From the NCBI GenBank assembly GCA_030621255.1, contig JAUXHZ010000038.1:1-8125 (forward strand): a DNA stretch of 8,125 nt, given 5' to 3'. Of this stretch, positions 1-6,519 are shown one piece after another; the stretch's first letter is position 1; each line of letters opens with the position of its first letter. This DNA comes from Candidatus Latescibacterota bacterium. Its GTDB lineage: Bacteria > Krumholzibacteriota > Krumholzibacteriia > Krumholzibacteriales > WJIX01. The position numbers and the translations under genes were made by a program. Below the pieces are notes generated by a model. It was not told the origin of the DNA. It saw nothing but the letters and a program-made list of their open reading frames with translations, and did not search any database.

Positions 1-219
1 AAAATTATTTTTTATAATTTTATCGGGATTGACGGGACACGCGAAAAAATTTAAAAAATTCGAACTTGAATAGTGGTTGATTTTTTTGTAAAACTATATT
101 AAGTTAATGCCGTTTAATCAGCTAACTAAAAATTATAAGAGTGAACATATATTAAAGAAAGCAAGTTACCTGCGCGAGAATCTTCAAAGAATCGAATTTT
201 GATAGAGGGCGGATAGTTT
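1..219 (+). other. AT-rich leader upstream of the rnf operon
   Basis: This stretch has no convincing coding region on either strand and is much richer in A and T than the genes that follow, as expected for the promoter and 5' leader of the rnf operon. A TATAAT hexamer lies at 13-18, but its -35 partner would fall outside the window. TTGACG at 29-34 and TTGATT at 77-82 have no good -10 partner at standard spacing, so I assign no promoter. The 3' end carries a purine-rich Shine-Dalgarno-like stretch (AGAGGGCGGA, 204-213) before the rnfA ATG. I see no riboswitch, tRNA or terminator here. That the operon promoter lies in this region is an inference from position and composition. Confidence 0.5.
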
Positions 220-801
220 ATGGAAAAATTAATCCTTATTATTATCGGAGCTGTGCTGGTCAACAACTTTGTTCTGGCCAGATTCCTTGGAATATGCCCT
301 TTTCTCGGGGTTTCTAAGAAACTGGAAACGGCAGTCGGTATGAGCGGCGCCGTTCTCTTTGTTCTGACAATGGCTTCTGTCGCTACATGGCTGATATATC
401 ATTATCTTCTTGTACCTTTTGATCTAGCCTTTCTAAGGACAGTTTCTTTTATCCTTGTAATAGCGGTTCTAGTCCAGCTTGTTGAGCTTGTACTTCAGAA
501 GTTGTCTCCGGCGCTTAATAAAGCGCTCGGTATTTATTTGCCCCTTATTACAACGAATTGCGCCGTACTCGGGCTTTCGGTGCTTAATATTCAAAAGGAG
601 TATACACTTATCGAAAGCGCCGTTTTTGGAATAGGAGCCGGCCTGGGTTTCGGCCTGGCGATGGTTCTTTTTTCGGGGCTTAGAGAGCGTATAGAGTTAT
701 GTGACGCGCCGGTTTGTTTCCGCGGTACTGCTATCGGGCTTGTTACCGCCGGGCTGCTCTCTCTGGCGTTTATGGGATTTGCCGGGCTTGTGAAAATGTA
801 G
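220..801 (+). CDS. rnfA: Rnf electron transport complex subunit RnfA
   Basis: RnfA is an integral membrane subunit of the ferredoxin:NAD+ oxidoreductase (Rnf), homologous to NqrE of the Na+-pumping NADH:quinone reductase. With RnfE it forms the pseudo-symmetric membrane core thought to hold an Fe-S centre between them. The 193-aa product has the usual family length and about six hydrophobic segments (roughly residues 4-30, 37-65, 71-92, 104-124, 132-156, 167-191). The two cysteines expected as cluster ligands are visible: C26 in FLGICPFLG and C114 in [10 protein letters not shown]. The start is ATG at 220, with a GAGGG-type ribosome site at 205-209. It is the first gene of the operon, and a 61-bp gap separates it from the rnfB start. 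Nothing is missing or odd. The sequence separates it clearly from its paralogue RnfE, encoded last in the operon. Confidence 0.97.
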   Translation: MEKLILIIIGAVLVNNFVLARFLGICPFLGVSKKLETAVGMSGAVLFVLTMASVATWLIYHYLLVPFDLAFLRTVSFILVIAVLVQLVELVLQKLSPALNKALGIYLPLITTNCAVLGLSVLNIQKEYTLIESAVFGIGAGLGFGLAMVLFSGLRERIELCDAPVCFRGTAIGLVTAGLLSLAFMGFAGLVKM

Positions 802-846
802 TAATCCGAATCCGGCCGGGTTTGTTTGATATACGATATTTGAAAT

Positions 847-853
847 GGAGGAA
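847..853 (+). promoter_or_regulatory. Shine-Dalgarno site that fixes the rnfB start
   Basis: GGAGGAA lies nine bases before the ATG at 863. An in-frame ATG at 845 overlaps this site and would place its own ribosome site in sequence with no such motif, so 863 is the better start. Confidence 0.8.
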
Positions 854-862
854 TGTAGTATT

Positions 863-1684
863 ATGTTGGCTGCTGTTATTACTCTTGCGGGACTTGGATT
901 CCTGGGCAGCCTCGGGTTAGCAATCGCGGCCAGGGTGTTCGCCGTTGAGACAGACCCCAGGACTGAAGAGATTGAAGAAGCGCTTCCCGGCGCGAATTGC
1001 GGAGCATGCGGATACCCCGGATGTTCAGAGCTCGCCAAGCGGATAGCTGAAGGGAAAGCCTGTATAGATGACTGTCCCGTCGGCGGCCAGGCGGTCGCAA
1101 AAGAGATCGCGGGGATAATGGGAGTTGATTTCTCGGGCGGCGAGAGGGATGTCGCGATTGTTCTATGCGCGGGGAATAATGAAAACGCGCTTAAGAAATA
1201 TCATTACAATGGTGTATATGACTGTGTTTCCGCTGATATGTTTTATGGCGGTGATAAGGCGTGTTCATACGGATGCCTCGGATTGGGGACGTGCGTCGGA
1301 GCTTGTCCGTTTGGGGCGATAGAAATAATGCCCGAGGGGATAGCAAAAATAATCAGTGATAAGTGTACTGGCTGTGGGAAATGTGTTGAAGCCTGTCCAA
1401 AGGATATCATCAAACTGGTTCCGGCAAGCAGGAAACTTCATATCCTCTGTTCCTCTCATGATAAGGGTGCGGCAGCTAAGAAGAAGTGCGAAGTGGCATG
1501 CATAGGTTGTCAGAAATGCGTAAAGGCCGCGCCGGAGGGAGCTATCGAGATGGATGATTTTCTTGCCGTCGTAAATTATGCTATGGAGATACCGGAAAAT
1601 GTCGCGGACGAGTGTCCAATGGGGACTATAAAGGTTTATGACAGTGAAAACTCCCTGAAACAAGCGGCGGGAGGTGGTTCGTGA
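863..1684 (+). CDS. rnfB: Rnf complex ferredoxin-type subunit RnfB
   Basis: RnfB is the iron-sulfur entry subunit of Rnf, which accepts electrons from reduced ferredoxin at the cytoplasmic face. The 273-aa protein begins with one membrane anchor (residues 1-28). A four-cysteine Fe-S domain follows (C46, C49, C54, C71 in NCGACGYPGC...CPVGG), then a two-cluster ferredoxin region (C134, C138, C144, C148 and C168, C171, C174, C178). The C-terminal third has further cysteines (C196, C209, C213, C216, C219, C251), like the longer RnfB proteins of clostridia and Thermotoga. In this last module the fourth cysteine of CxxCxxCxxxCP is alanine (A223) and the second motif keeps only its final CP (C251). 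It can therefore ligate only one classical cluster. The start at 863 rests on GGAGGAA at 847-853. The stop overlaps the rnfC ATG by one base (TGATG), which implies coupled translation. Confidence 0.96.
   Translation: MLAAVITLAGLGFLGSLGLAIAARVFAVETDPRTEEIEEALPGANCGACGYPGCSELAKRIAEGKACIDDCPVGGQAVAKEIAGIMGVDFSGGERDVAIVLCAGNNENALKKYHYNGVYDCVSADMFYGGDKACSYGCLGLGTCVGACPFGAIEIMPEGIAKIISDKCTGCGKCVEACPKDIIKLVPASRKLHILCSSHDKGAAAKKKCEVACIGCQKCVKAAPEGAIEMDDFLAVVNYAMEIPENVADECPMGTIKVYDSENSLKQAAGGGS
1669..1677 (+). promoter_or_regulatory. Shine-Dalgarno site for rnfC inside the rnfB end
   Basis: GGGAGGTGG sits within the last codons of rnfB. It is well spaced for the ATG at 1684 (about 7 bases) and too close for the adjacent in-frame GTG at 1681, so the ATG overlapping the rnfB stop is preferred. 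Confidence 0.7.
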
Positions 1685-3006
1685 TGGCTAAGGGTTTCTT
1701 TGGCGGGATACATCCGGATTATCATAAAGAATTGGCAAGCGGCGAGCCTGTAAAAGTGATGCCTTTGCCTGAACAATTAATCGTATATTTTTCACAGAAT
1801 CTTGGCGTGCCTTCCAAACCTGTTGTAGAGAAGGGGGACGAAGTTAAGAAGGGACAGGTTATAGCCGAAGCCGGAGGATTTGTTTCAACCCCTGTTCATT
1901 CACCCACATCGGGTAAAATTAAATCTATAGGACTTCACCCTTCCCCTGTGGGAACGGAGATGGAAGCTGCTGTTATTATCCCGGATGGGGAGGATGAGTG
2001 GGCGGAAGGATGCGACAAAGAAAGGGATATCTCCGGGTTCACTCCGGATGAAATAAAGAATATTGTTAACAATGCGGGGGTTGTGGGGATGGGAGGCGCG
2101 ACATTTCCTACACACGTTAAGCTCTCTCCGCCTGAAGATAAACCGATCGACATTCTTATCCTTAACGGCGCTGAATGTGAGCCCTATCTTGCCTCCGACC
2201 ACAGATTGATGCTGGAAAAGGCAGAGGAAATTCTTGAAGGGGCGTCTCTTTTCGCCCGGGCGATCAATGTTGATAATATTGTTGTCGCGATCGAGAAGAA
2301 CAAGCCTGACGCGATCGAGAAAATGAAAAATCTTACCGCAGGCAGGGATCGGTTCCGCGTTGAAGCGCTGGGAGTTATCTATCCTCAGGGAGCGGAAAAA
2401 CAACTTATTTATGCTATAACGGGAAGGAAGGTCCCAACAGGGGGATTGCCGATGGATGCGGGCGCTCTCGTTCAGAATGTTGGAACCTGTTTTGCCGCTT
2501 TTGAGGCTGCCCGGCTGAACCGGCCCCTCATACGGCGTGTGGTTACAGTTACAGGCAGCGGCATTAAAAACCCGAGCAATATTCTTGCGCGCATAGGAAC
2601 AACTTTCAGGGATATAGTAGATTTTTGCGGTGGTATGACCGATGATACAGCCAAGGTGATAAGCGGCGGTCCTATGATGGGAATCGCGCAGTATTCACTT
2701 GATTCCGCGGTAGGTAAGGGCACAAGCGGGATAGTTCTGCTTAAAGCTGACGAGGTTGCCCAATTTGAAAACAATCCATGTATTCGCTGCGGCCGGTGTT
2801 TAGCAGTTTGCCCGATGAATCTTGATCCTTCCGCTATCAGTATCTTCGCAGAGAGAATGCGTTACGATGAGACGGAAGAATATTGTGTTATGGATTGTAT
2901 CGAATGCGGTTCATGTGCCTATGTTTGTCCCTCAAAGAGGCCGTTGGTTCAGCATTTCAAAAGAGCCAAGGCCGAGATTAGAAAGAGATCGAAAAAAACA
3001 GGCTGA
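1684..3006 (+). CDS. rnfC: Rnf complex NADH/FMN-binding subunit RnfC
   Basis: RnfC is the peripheral cytoplasmic subunit that exchanges electrons with NAD(H) through FMN and two [4Fe-4S] clusters; it resembles NuoF of complex I. The 440-aa protein starts with the RnfC N-terminal barrel-sandwich region (GGIHPDYHK near residue 7; HSPTSGKI at 72-79). A NuoF-like nucleotide/flavin-binding part follows, with the glycine-rich loop GMGGATFPT (135-143) and NGAECEPYLASDHRLM (161-176), then an SLBB-like segment (about 262-312). Two ferredoxin motifs follow, C366-C369-C372-C376 and C405-C408-C411-C415. The protein ends in a short basic tail (KRAKAEIRKRSKK). The size matches compact RnfC of many anaerobes and lacks the long repeat-rich extension of E. 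coli RsxC. ATG at 1684 is preferred over GTG at 1681 from ribosome-site spacing; the difference is one residue. A 69-bp gap with a hairpin precedes rnfD. Confidence 0.97.
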   Translation: MAKGFFGGIHPDYHKELASGEPVKVMPLPEQLIVYFSQNLGVPSKPVVEKGDEVKKGQVIAEAGGFVSTPVHSPTSGKIKSIGLHPSPVGTEMEAAVIIPDGEDEWAEGCDKERDISGFTPDEIKNIVNNAGVVGMGGATFPTHVKLSPPEDKPIDILILNGAECEPYLASDHRLMLEKAEEILEGASLFARAINVDNIVVAIEKNKPDAIEKMKNLTAGRDRFRVEALGVIYPQGAEKQLIYAITGRKVPTGGLPMDAGALVQNVGTCFAAFEAARLNRPLIRRVVTVTGSGIKNPSNILARIGTTFRDIVDFCGGMTDDTAKVISGGPMMGIAQYSLDSAVGKGTSGIVLLKADEVAQFENNPCIRCGRCLAVCPMNLDPSAISIFAERMRYDETEEYCVMDCIECGSCAYVCPSKRPLVQHFKRAKAEIRKRSKKTG

Positions 3007-3042
3007 TGATTGGCGATTGAGCGGCAACGCTCATTTCAATCA
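3007..3042 (+). promoter_or_regulatory. Two-part hairpin in the rnfC-rnfD gap
   Basis: Immediately after the rnfC stop an outer stem TGATTG (3007-3012) pairs with CAATCA (3037-3042). After an internal loop, an inner stem TGAGCG (3018-3023) pairs with CGCTCA (3028-3033) around a GCAA loop of the GNRA class. No T-run follows, so it is not a classical intrinsic terminator. Such a structure could mark an mRNA processing or stability point or tune rnfD translation; that role is an inference. The rnfD ribosome site at 3066-3070 lies outside the stem. Confidence 0.4.
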
Positions 3043-3065
3043 GTATCTGTGTAATGTAAATATCT

Positions 3066-3070
3066 GGAGG
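3066..3070 (+). promoter_or_regulatory. Shine-Dalgarno site that supports a TTG start for rnfD
   Basis: GGAGG lies five bases before TTG at 3076. The first in-frame ATG (3088) is 17 bases downstream of the site, beyond normal spacing, so TTG is the likelier start codon. Confidence 0.65.
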
Positions 3071-3075
3071 TTCTT

Positions 3076-4164
3076 TTGGAAGACGAAATGAAAGATAAAG
3101 GCCCGGGATCCGGGGCTGAAAAAAGAGAACAAGCGGCCGATAAAAAAAAAGCTTCGATAAAGCCGGCGAAGAAAAAAGAGGCTATTGAAGCGAGGTTTCT
3201 TGTTAGTTCATCTCCGCATATTCATGATGGACAGACAACTTCCGGCATCATGAGGCTGGTTATTTTTGCTCTTCTTCCAGCCGCTCTATTTTCTGTCTAT
3301 ATATTCGGAATTTCTTCGCTCAGAGTAATTATTATTTCAATATGTTCGGCTCTTCTTTTTGAACTTGTTGCGTTACGCATTATGAAGCGCCCCGTTAATG
3401 TTCGTGACGGCAGCGCTCTTCTTACCGGGCTTTTGCTCGCTCTTAACCTGCCGCCGGGCAGTCCATGGTGGCTTGTTGTAACCGGAACATTTTTCGCGAT
3501 TGTTGTCGCCAAACAGTTTTTCGGAGGGCTTGGGTACAATCCGTTCAATCCGGCCCTTATAGGGCGCGTCGTCTTAGTGATATCCTTTCCTGTACAGATG
3601 ACAAAGTGGATTGCTCCTTCAAAATGGGGAGCGGACGCTGTTACTACGGCGACCCCTCTTGGACGCATAGCAGAGAGTCTTGAAGCTCTCGGTCATATTG
3701 AGATGGAATTCGGCCGGGAAGAAATCCTTAATCTTCTTGTCGGTAACAGGGGGGGGTGCCTCGGAGAGGTATCAATTATTCTCCTGCTGGCCGGAGGCCT
3801 TTATCTTATAGTGAAGAAAGTAATTTCTTGGCATATACCAGTTACCTTTATCGGTTCCGTCTGGGCTATGACGGGGATATTCCACCTGATTGACCCGGCG
3901 CACTATGCCAATCCGACATTTCATGTGTTAACAGGAGGCCTTTTCCTGGGCGCAATATTTATGGCGACAGATTATGTTACATCTCCGATGACGCCCCTTG
4001 GAAAGATTATATTTGGGGCGGGTTGCGGTGTGATAACAGTTCTTATAAGGTTATTCGGAGTATATCCGGAGGGAGTGAGTTTCGCGATTCTGCTTATGAA
4101 TGCGGCAACGCCCCTTATCGACCGTTATACAAAACAAAAGGTATTTGGAGCTCGGGCGGCATAG
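3076..4164 (+). CDS. rnfD: Rnf complex membrane flavoprotein RnfD
   Basis: RnfD is the large integral membrane subunit of Rnf, homologous to NqrB; it carries covalent FMN and probably lines the ion path. The 362-aa product contains family hallmarks: SSSPHIHDGQTTSGIM (44-59), GGLGYNPFNPALIGR (150-164), GNRGGCLGE (223-231), ATDYVTSPMTPLGK (297-310) and YPEGVSFAILLMNAATP (330-346), among about ten hydrophobic segments. The flavin acceptor motif reads DAVTTATPL (187-195), with T193 as the predicted attachment residue; the usual form is (S/T)(G/S)AT, so T191 is a variation. About 40 residues precede the conserved region. They are hydrophilic and lysine-rich (for example KKKASIKPAKKKEAIEAR, 23-40), longer than the usual few residues, and presumably cytoplasmic. 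TTG at 3076 is chosen from the GGAGG site; ATG at 3088 would shorten the protein by four residues. Confidence 0.96.
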   Translation: MEDEMKDKGPGSGAEKREQAADKKKASIKPAKKKEAIEARFLVSSSPHIHDGQTTSGIMRLVIFALLPAALFSVYIFGISSLRVIIISICSALLFELVALRIMKRPVNVRDGSALLTGLLLALNLPPGSPWWLVVTGTFFAIVVAKQFFGGLGYNPFNPALIGRVVLVISFPVQMTKWIAPSKWGADAVTTATPLGRIAESLEALGHIEMEFGREEILNLLVGNRGGCLGEVSIILLLAGGLYLIVKKVISWHIPVTFIGSVWAMTGIFHLIDPAHYANPTFHVLTGGLFLGAIFMATDYVTSPMTPLGKIIFGAGCGVITVLIRLFGVYPEGVSFAILLMNAATPLIDRYTKQKVFGARAA

Positions 4165-4190
4165 AATAAGATGATGGAGGTCTTAGGGCA

Positions 4191-4814
4191 ATGAAAGAAA
4201 TATTCCGGTTAACTCTGATTTTAACAGTTATTACAGCCGTGTCTGCCGGTGTGCTTGCTTTTGTAAATCAGCAGACAGAGCAGCCTATAGAGAACGCTTT
4301 AAGAGAAGAAAAGATGAAGGCTTTAAGGAATGTCCTGCCCCCCTTTGATAATGAATTGACTGAGGATAGTATACTTATTCCCGATATTACCGGAGATACT
4401 CTTGAGGTATTCAGGGGGAAGAAAGATGGCAAAATCAATGGTGTTGCATTCCCCGTACTATCGCACGACGGCTATTCCGGCGATATAGAGTTTATGGTTG
4501 GTGTTAATCTCGATGGTGTTATTCAGGGCATCGAAATCTTAACGCACGCGGAGACTCCCGGCCTGGGAGCTAAGATTCAATCTGAGGATTTTAAAACACA
4601 ATTTAAAACCCGCGGTATCAATAATCCTGAACTATGGGAAGTAGAGAAGGATGGCGGTGTATTTAAGCAGATTACGGGAGCTACGATTTCGTCACGGGCT
4701 GTGACGCGGGCGGTTTATAAAGGATTAAAGTTTTATGAAAAGCATATTAATGAAATAACCGGCGGGGAAAATACCGGTTACGAAAACAAAAAAGGAAATA
4801 AGGAGAAAAAGTAA
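4191..4814 (+). CDS. rnfG: Rnf complex FMN-binding subunit RnfG
   Basis: RnfG is a membrane-anchored subunit homologous to NqrC, with an FMN-binding domain on the outer side of the membrane that carries FMN bound covalently to threonine. The 207-aa product has one N-terminal membrane segment (about 5-25) and a soluble FMN-binding domain with HAETPGLGAKI (119-129) and FKQITGATISSRAV (158-171). T165 of TGAT is the predicted flavin acceptor. The family motif usually has aspartate six residues before that threonine; here the position is K159. The tail (about 192-207) is polar and rich in lysine and asparagine. The start is ATG at 4191, with TGGAGG at 4175-4180 and a 26-bp gap after rnfD. The stop overlaps the rnfE ATG by one base (TAATG). 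The apbE gene nearby probably supplies the flavin transferase for this protein. Confidence 0.96.
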   Translation: MKEIFRLTLILTVITAVSAGVLAFVNQQTEQPIENALREEKMKALRNVLPPFDNELTEDSILIPDITGDTLEVFRGKKDGKINGVAFPVLSHDGYSGDIEFMVGVNLDGVIQGIEILTHAETPGLGAKIQSEDFKTQFKTRGINNPELWEVEKDGGVFKQITGATISSRAVTRAVYKGLKFYEKHINEITGGENTGYENKKGNKEKK

Positions 4815-5476
4815 TGAGGGCAGGCAAAGAGTTTCTTAAGGGATTCTGGAGCGAAAATCCGGTTTTCAGGCTGGTGTTGGGGATTTGCCCGACCCTGGCT
4901 GTTACTACTACAGCGGTAAATGGTTTGGGGATGGGACTGGCAACTACATTTGTTCTTGTTTCTTCCAACATGGTTATTTCGATGATAAGATCATTTATTC
5001 CCAAAAAGATCCGCATACCCGCCTTTATTGTGACTATCGCCACATTTGTTACTATCGTGGATCTCGTTATGAATGGATATTTTCACGCTCTGCATAAGAG
5101 CCTCGGGCTTTTTATTCCTCTTATTGTTGTTAATTGTGTTATTCTGGGGCGCGCGGAGGCTTTTGCTTCAAAGAATCCTATTTGGATCTCTATAGTAGAC
5201 GGCTTTGGAATGGGATTCGGGTTTGCAATCTCTCTTACCGTTATAGGAGCGATAAGGGAACTCCTTGGTAACGGAACCATACTTAATATTTCGATATTTG
5301 GTGATTCCTATCAACCCCTTCTTTTGATGATAATGCCGCCGGGCGCCTTCATTGTACTTGGAATTCTTCTGGGCCTGATGAACAAAGTTGAAATAAAGAT
5401 CGCGGAAAGATCCGGAAGAGAACCGATTATCAGCAAGGCTCACGATTGCTCAGGGTGTGCTATTCACAGGAATTAG
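4814..5476 (+). CDS. rnfE: Rnf electron transport complex subunit RnfE
   Basis: RnfE is the second integral core subunit of Rnf, homologous to NqrD and paralogous to RnfA, with which it is thought to share an intramembrane Fe-S centre. The 220-aa product has about six hydrophobic segments and the expected cysteines C25 in LGICPTLAV and C108 in VNCVILGRAEAF. Other family segments are visible, including NPVFRLVLG (15-23), DGFGMGFGFAISL (129-141) and MPPGAFIVLG (174-183). The protein ends in a hydrophilic tail with a CxxC pair, HDCSGCAIHRN (C212, C215). ATG at 4814 overlaps the rnfG stop and is served by AGGAG at 4801-4805. The last eight residues and the stop lie antisense to the end of apbE, a 27-bp convergent overlap in which codons of the two genes are in register. 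It is the last gene of the + strand operon. Confidence 0.97.
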   Translation: MRAGKEFLKGFWSENPVFRLVLGICPTLAVTTTAVNGLGMGLATTFVLVSSNMVISMIRSFIPKKIRIPAFIVTIATFVTIVDLVMNGYFHALHKSLGLFIPLIVVNCVILGRAEAFASKNPIWISIVDGFGMGFGFAISLTVIGAIRELLGNGTILNISIFGDSYQPLLLMIMPPGAFIVLGILLGLMNKVEIKIAERSGREPIISKAHDCSGCAIHRN

Positions 5477-6517
5477 TTTTCCATCCAGGTTGGCGCTTTT
5501 TACAAATCTAATATCGTTATTCTCTGAAATGATAAAGAGAGCCCCGGTGTATTTATTGCTTCGCGTAAGCTGCTTGAGAGTACTTATTCCCTTCTTCGGC
5601 CCGAGAACAAAGAGGGCGGTAGAGAGCGCGTCGGAAGCGGCGGCTGTCGGGGAGATAACAGTTACACTTAAAGTATTACCGGAAACAGGCTTTCCTGTTG
5701 CCGGATCGATGATATGGCCGATTGTTTTATCTTTTCTTTTGATAAAGTTTTCATAATTTCCGGAAGTTGCCACAGCTTCATCTTTTATGATAATGTACCC
5801 AGCTAGTTTTGATTCTTTACGAGGGTCGCGTATTCCGACAATCCATCCCTTTTTGCCTGGAGGCGCTCCGATAGCGAAGATATTTCCTCCAAGATTAACA
5901 AGGGCGGAACTCACCCCTTCTCTCTTAAGTATTGCCGCGCATTGATCAACGCCGTACCCCTTCGCCACCCCGGCGAGATCGATCTGCATTCCTTTCGGCA
6001 GCGTTATGGCATTGATGCCGGGGTCAATATTCATTTTCTTGTATCCTACATTCTTTAGTGTATTGCTTATCTCGCTTTCTGAGGGGAGCATGTCCGCGCC
6101 ATCTTGGAATCCCCAGAGTTGGACGAGAGGCCTTGCTGTAATGTCGAAAGCGCCCTTCGTTATTTCTGAAAACTGAATTGATATCCTGATAAGCTCGGAT
6201 AGTTCCGTGGAAAGAGCAAAATGTTTTTCCCCACTGTTGGAATTAAGTTGTGATATTTCACTTTCCGGATCCCAGGTGCTCATTATCGATTCGAGTCTGT
6301 GAAGTTCGTGAAGGGCTTTGCCGGCGGCTTCAAGAGCCTTTTCCCTGTTCATTCCGTAAATGGTAATACTCGCTTTTGTCCCCATTACATAAGTTTCTTT
6401 TATAACGGGGTTATCTCTTGAGCATGAGATCGTAAATAAGATAAATAGGAAGAGAAAAATAAGCAGTGATGCCGGGAATGCTGAATCTGTAAGTACTTTC
6501 CTTTTATTTGACGGCAT
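5450..6517 (-). CDS. apbE: FAD:protein FMN transferase (ApbE family lipoprotein)
   Basis: ApbE uses FAD to attach FMN through a phosphoester bond to a threonine of target proteins such as NqrB, NqrC, RnfD and RnfG, releasing AMP. The 355-aa product begins with a basic N-terminus and hydrophobic stretch (about 17-31) ending in FTISC, so C32 may be lipidated; the -3 residue is T, not the usual L, so this is a lipobox-like rather than ideal site. Family motifs follow: YVMGTKASI (43-51), DITARPLVQLWGF (125-137), DLAGVAKGYGVD (180-191), NLGGNIFAIG (208-217), ATSGNYENF (250-258), HIIDPATGKPV (268-278) and DALSTALFVLG (296-306), whose D296 and T300 are likely metal-site residues. The start is ATG at 6517, two bases after the pgi stop, with only a weak GGGG ribosome site, so it is probably translated from the pgi transcript. 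The neighbouring Rnf operon supplies obvious substrates. Confidence 0.95.
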   Translation of the reverse strand: MPSNKRKVLTDSAFPASLLIFLFLFILFTISCSRDNPVIKETYVMGTKASITIYGMNREKALEAAGKALHELHRLESIMSTWDPESEISQLNSNSGEKHFALSTELSELIRISIQFSEITKGAFDITARPLVQLWGFQDGADMLPSESEISNTLKNVGYKKMNIDPGINAITLPKGMQIDLAGVAKGYGVDQCAAILKREGVSSALVNLGGNIFAIGAPPGKKGWIVGIRDPRKESKLAGYIIIKDEAVATSGNYENFIKRKDKTIGHIIDPATGKPVSGNTLSVTVISPTAAASDALSTALFVLGPKKGISTLKQLTRSNKYTGALFIISENNDIRFVKSANLDGKLIPVNSTP

Positions 6518-6519
6518 TA

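Noticed and set aside
13..18. TATAAT hexamer as the -10 box of an rnf promoter
   Set aside because: The region is so AT-rich that this is expected by chance, the -35 position lies outside the window, and the hexamer is about 200 bp from the rnfA start.
781..825. Imperfect direct repeat (GCCGGGCTTGT and GCCGGGTTTGT) and CCGGCCGG palindrome around the rnfA-rnfB gap
   Set aside because: There are only two short copies, one within rnfA codons. They are compatible with chance and there is no spacing pattern of an operator.
845..862. ATG at 845 as the rnfB start, adding six residues
   Set aside because: The codons of this extension overlap the GGAGGAA ribosome site, which is ideally spaced for ATG 863, and the family N-terminus begins with the membrane segment that starts there.
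1900..2403. Open frame antisense to rnfC
   Set aside because: It lies entirely under a well-conserved gene, has no recognisable domain, and reads as a low-quality shadow of rnfC codon usage.
5477..5510. Possible terminator after rnfE ending in TTTTT near 5499-5503
   Set aside because: The only pairing before the T-run is about three base pairs, too weak for an intrinsic terminator, and the region is apbE coding sequence.
5457..5756. Open frame on the + strand after rnfE
   Set aside because: It is antisense to the conserved C-terminal part of apbE and encodes no recognisable protein.
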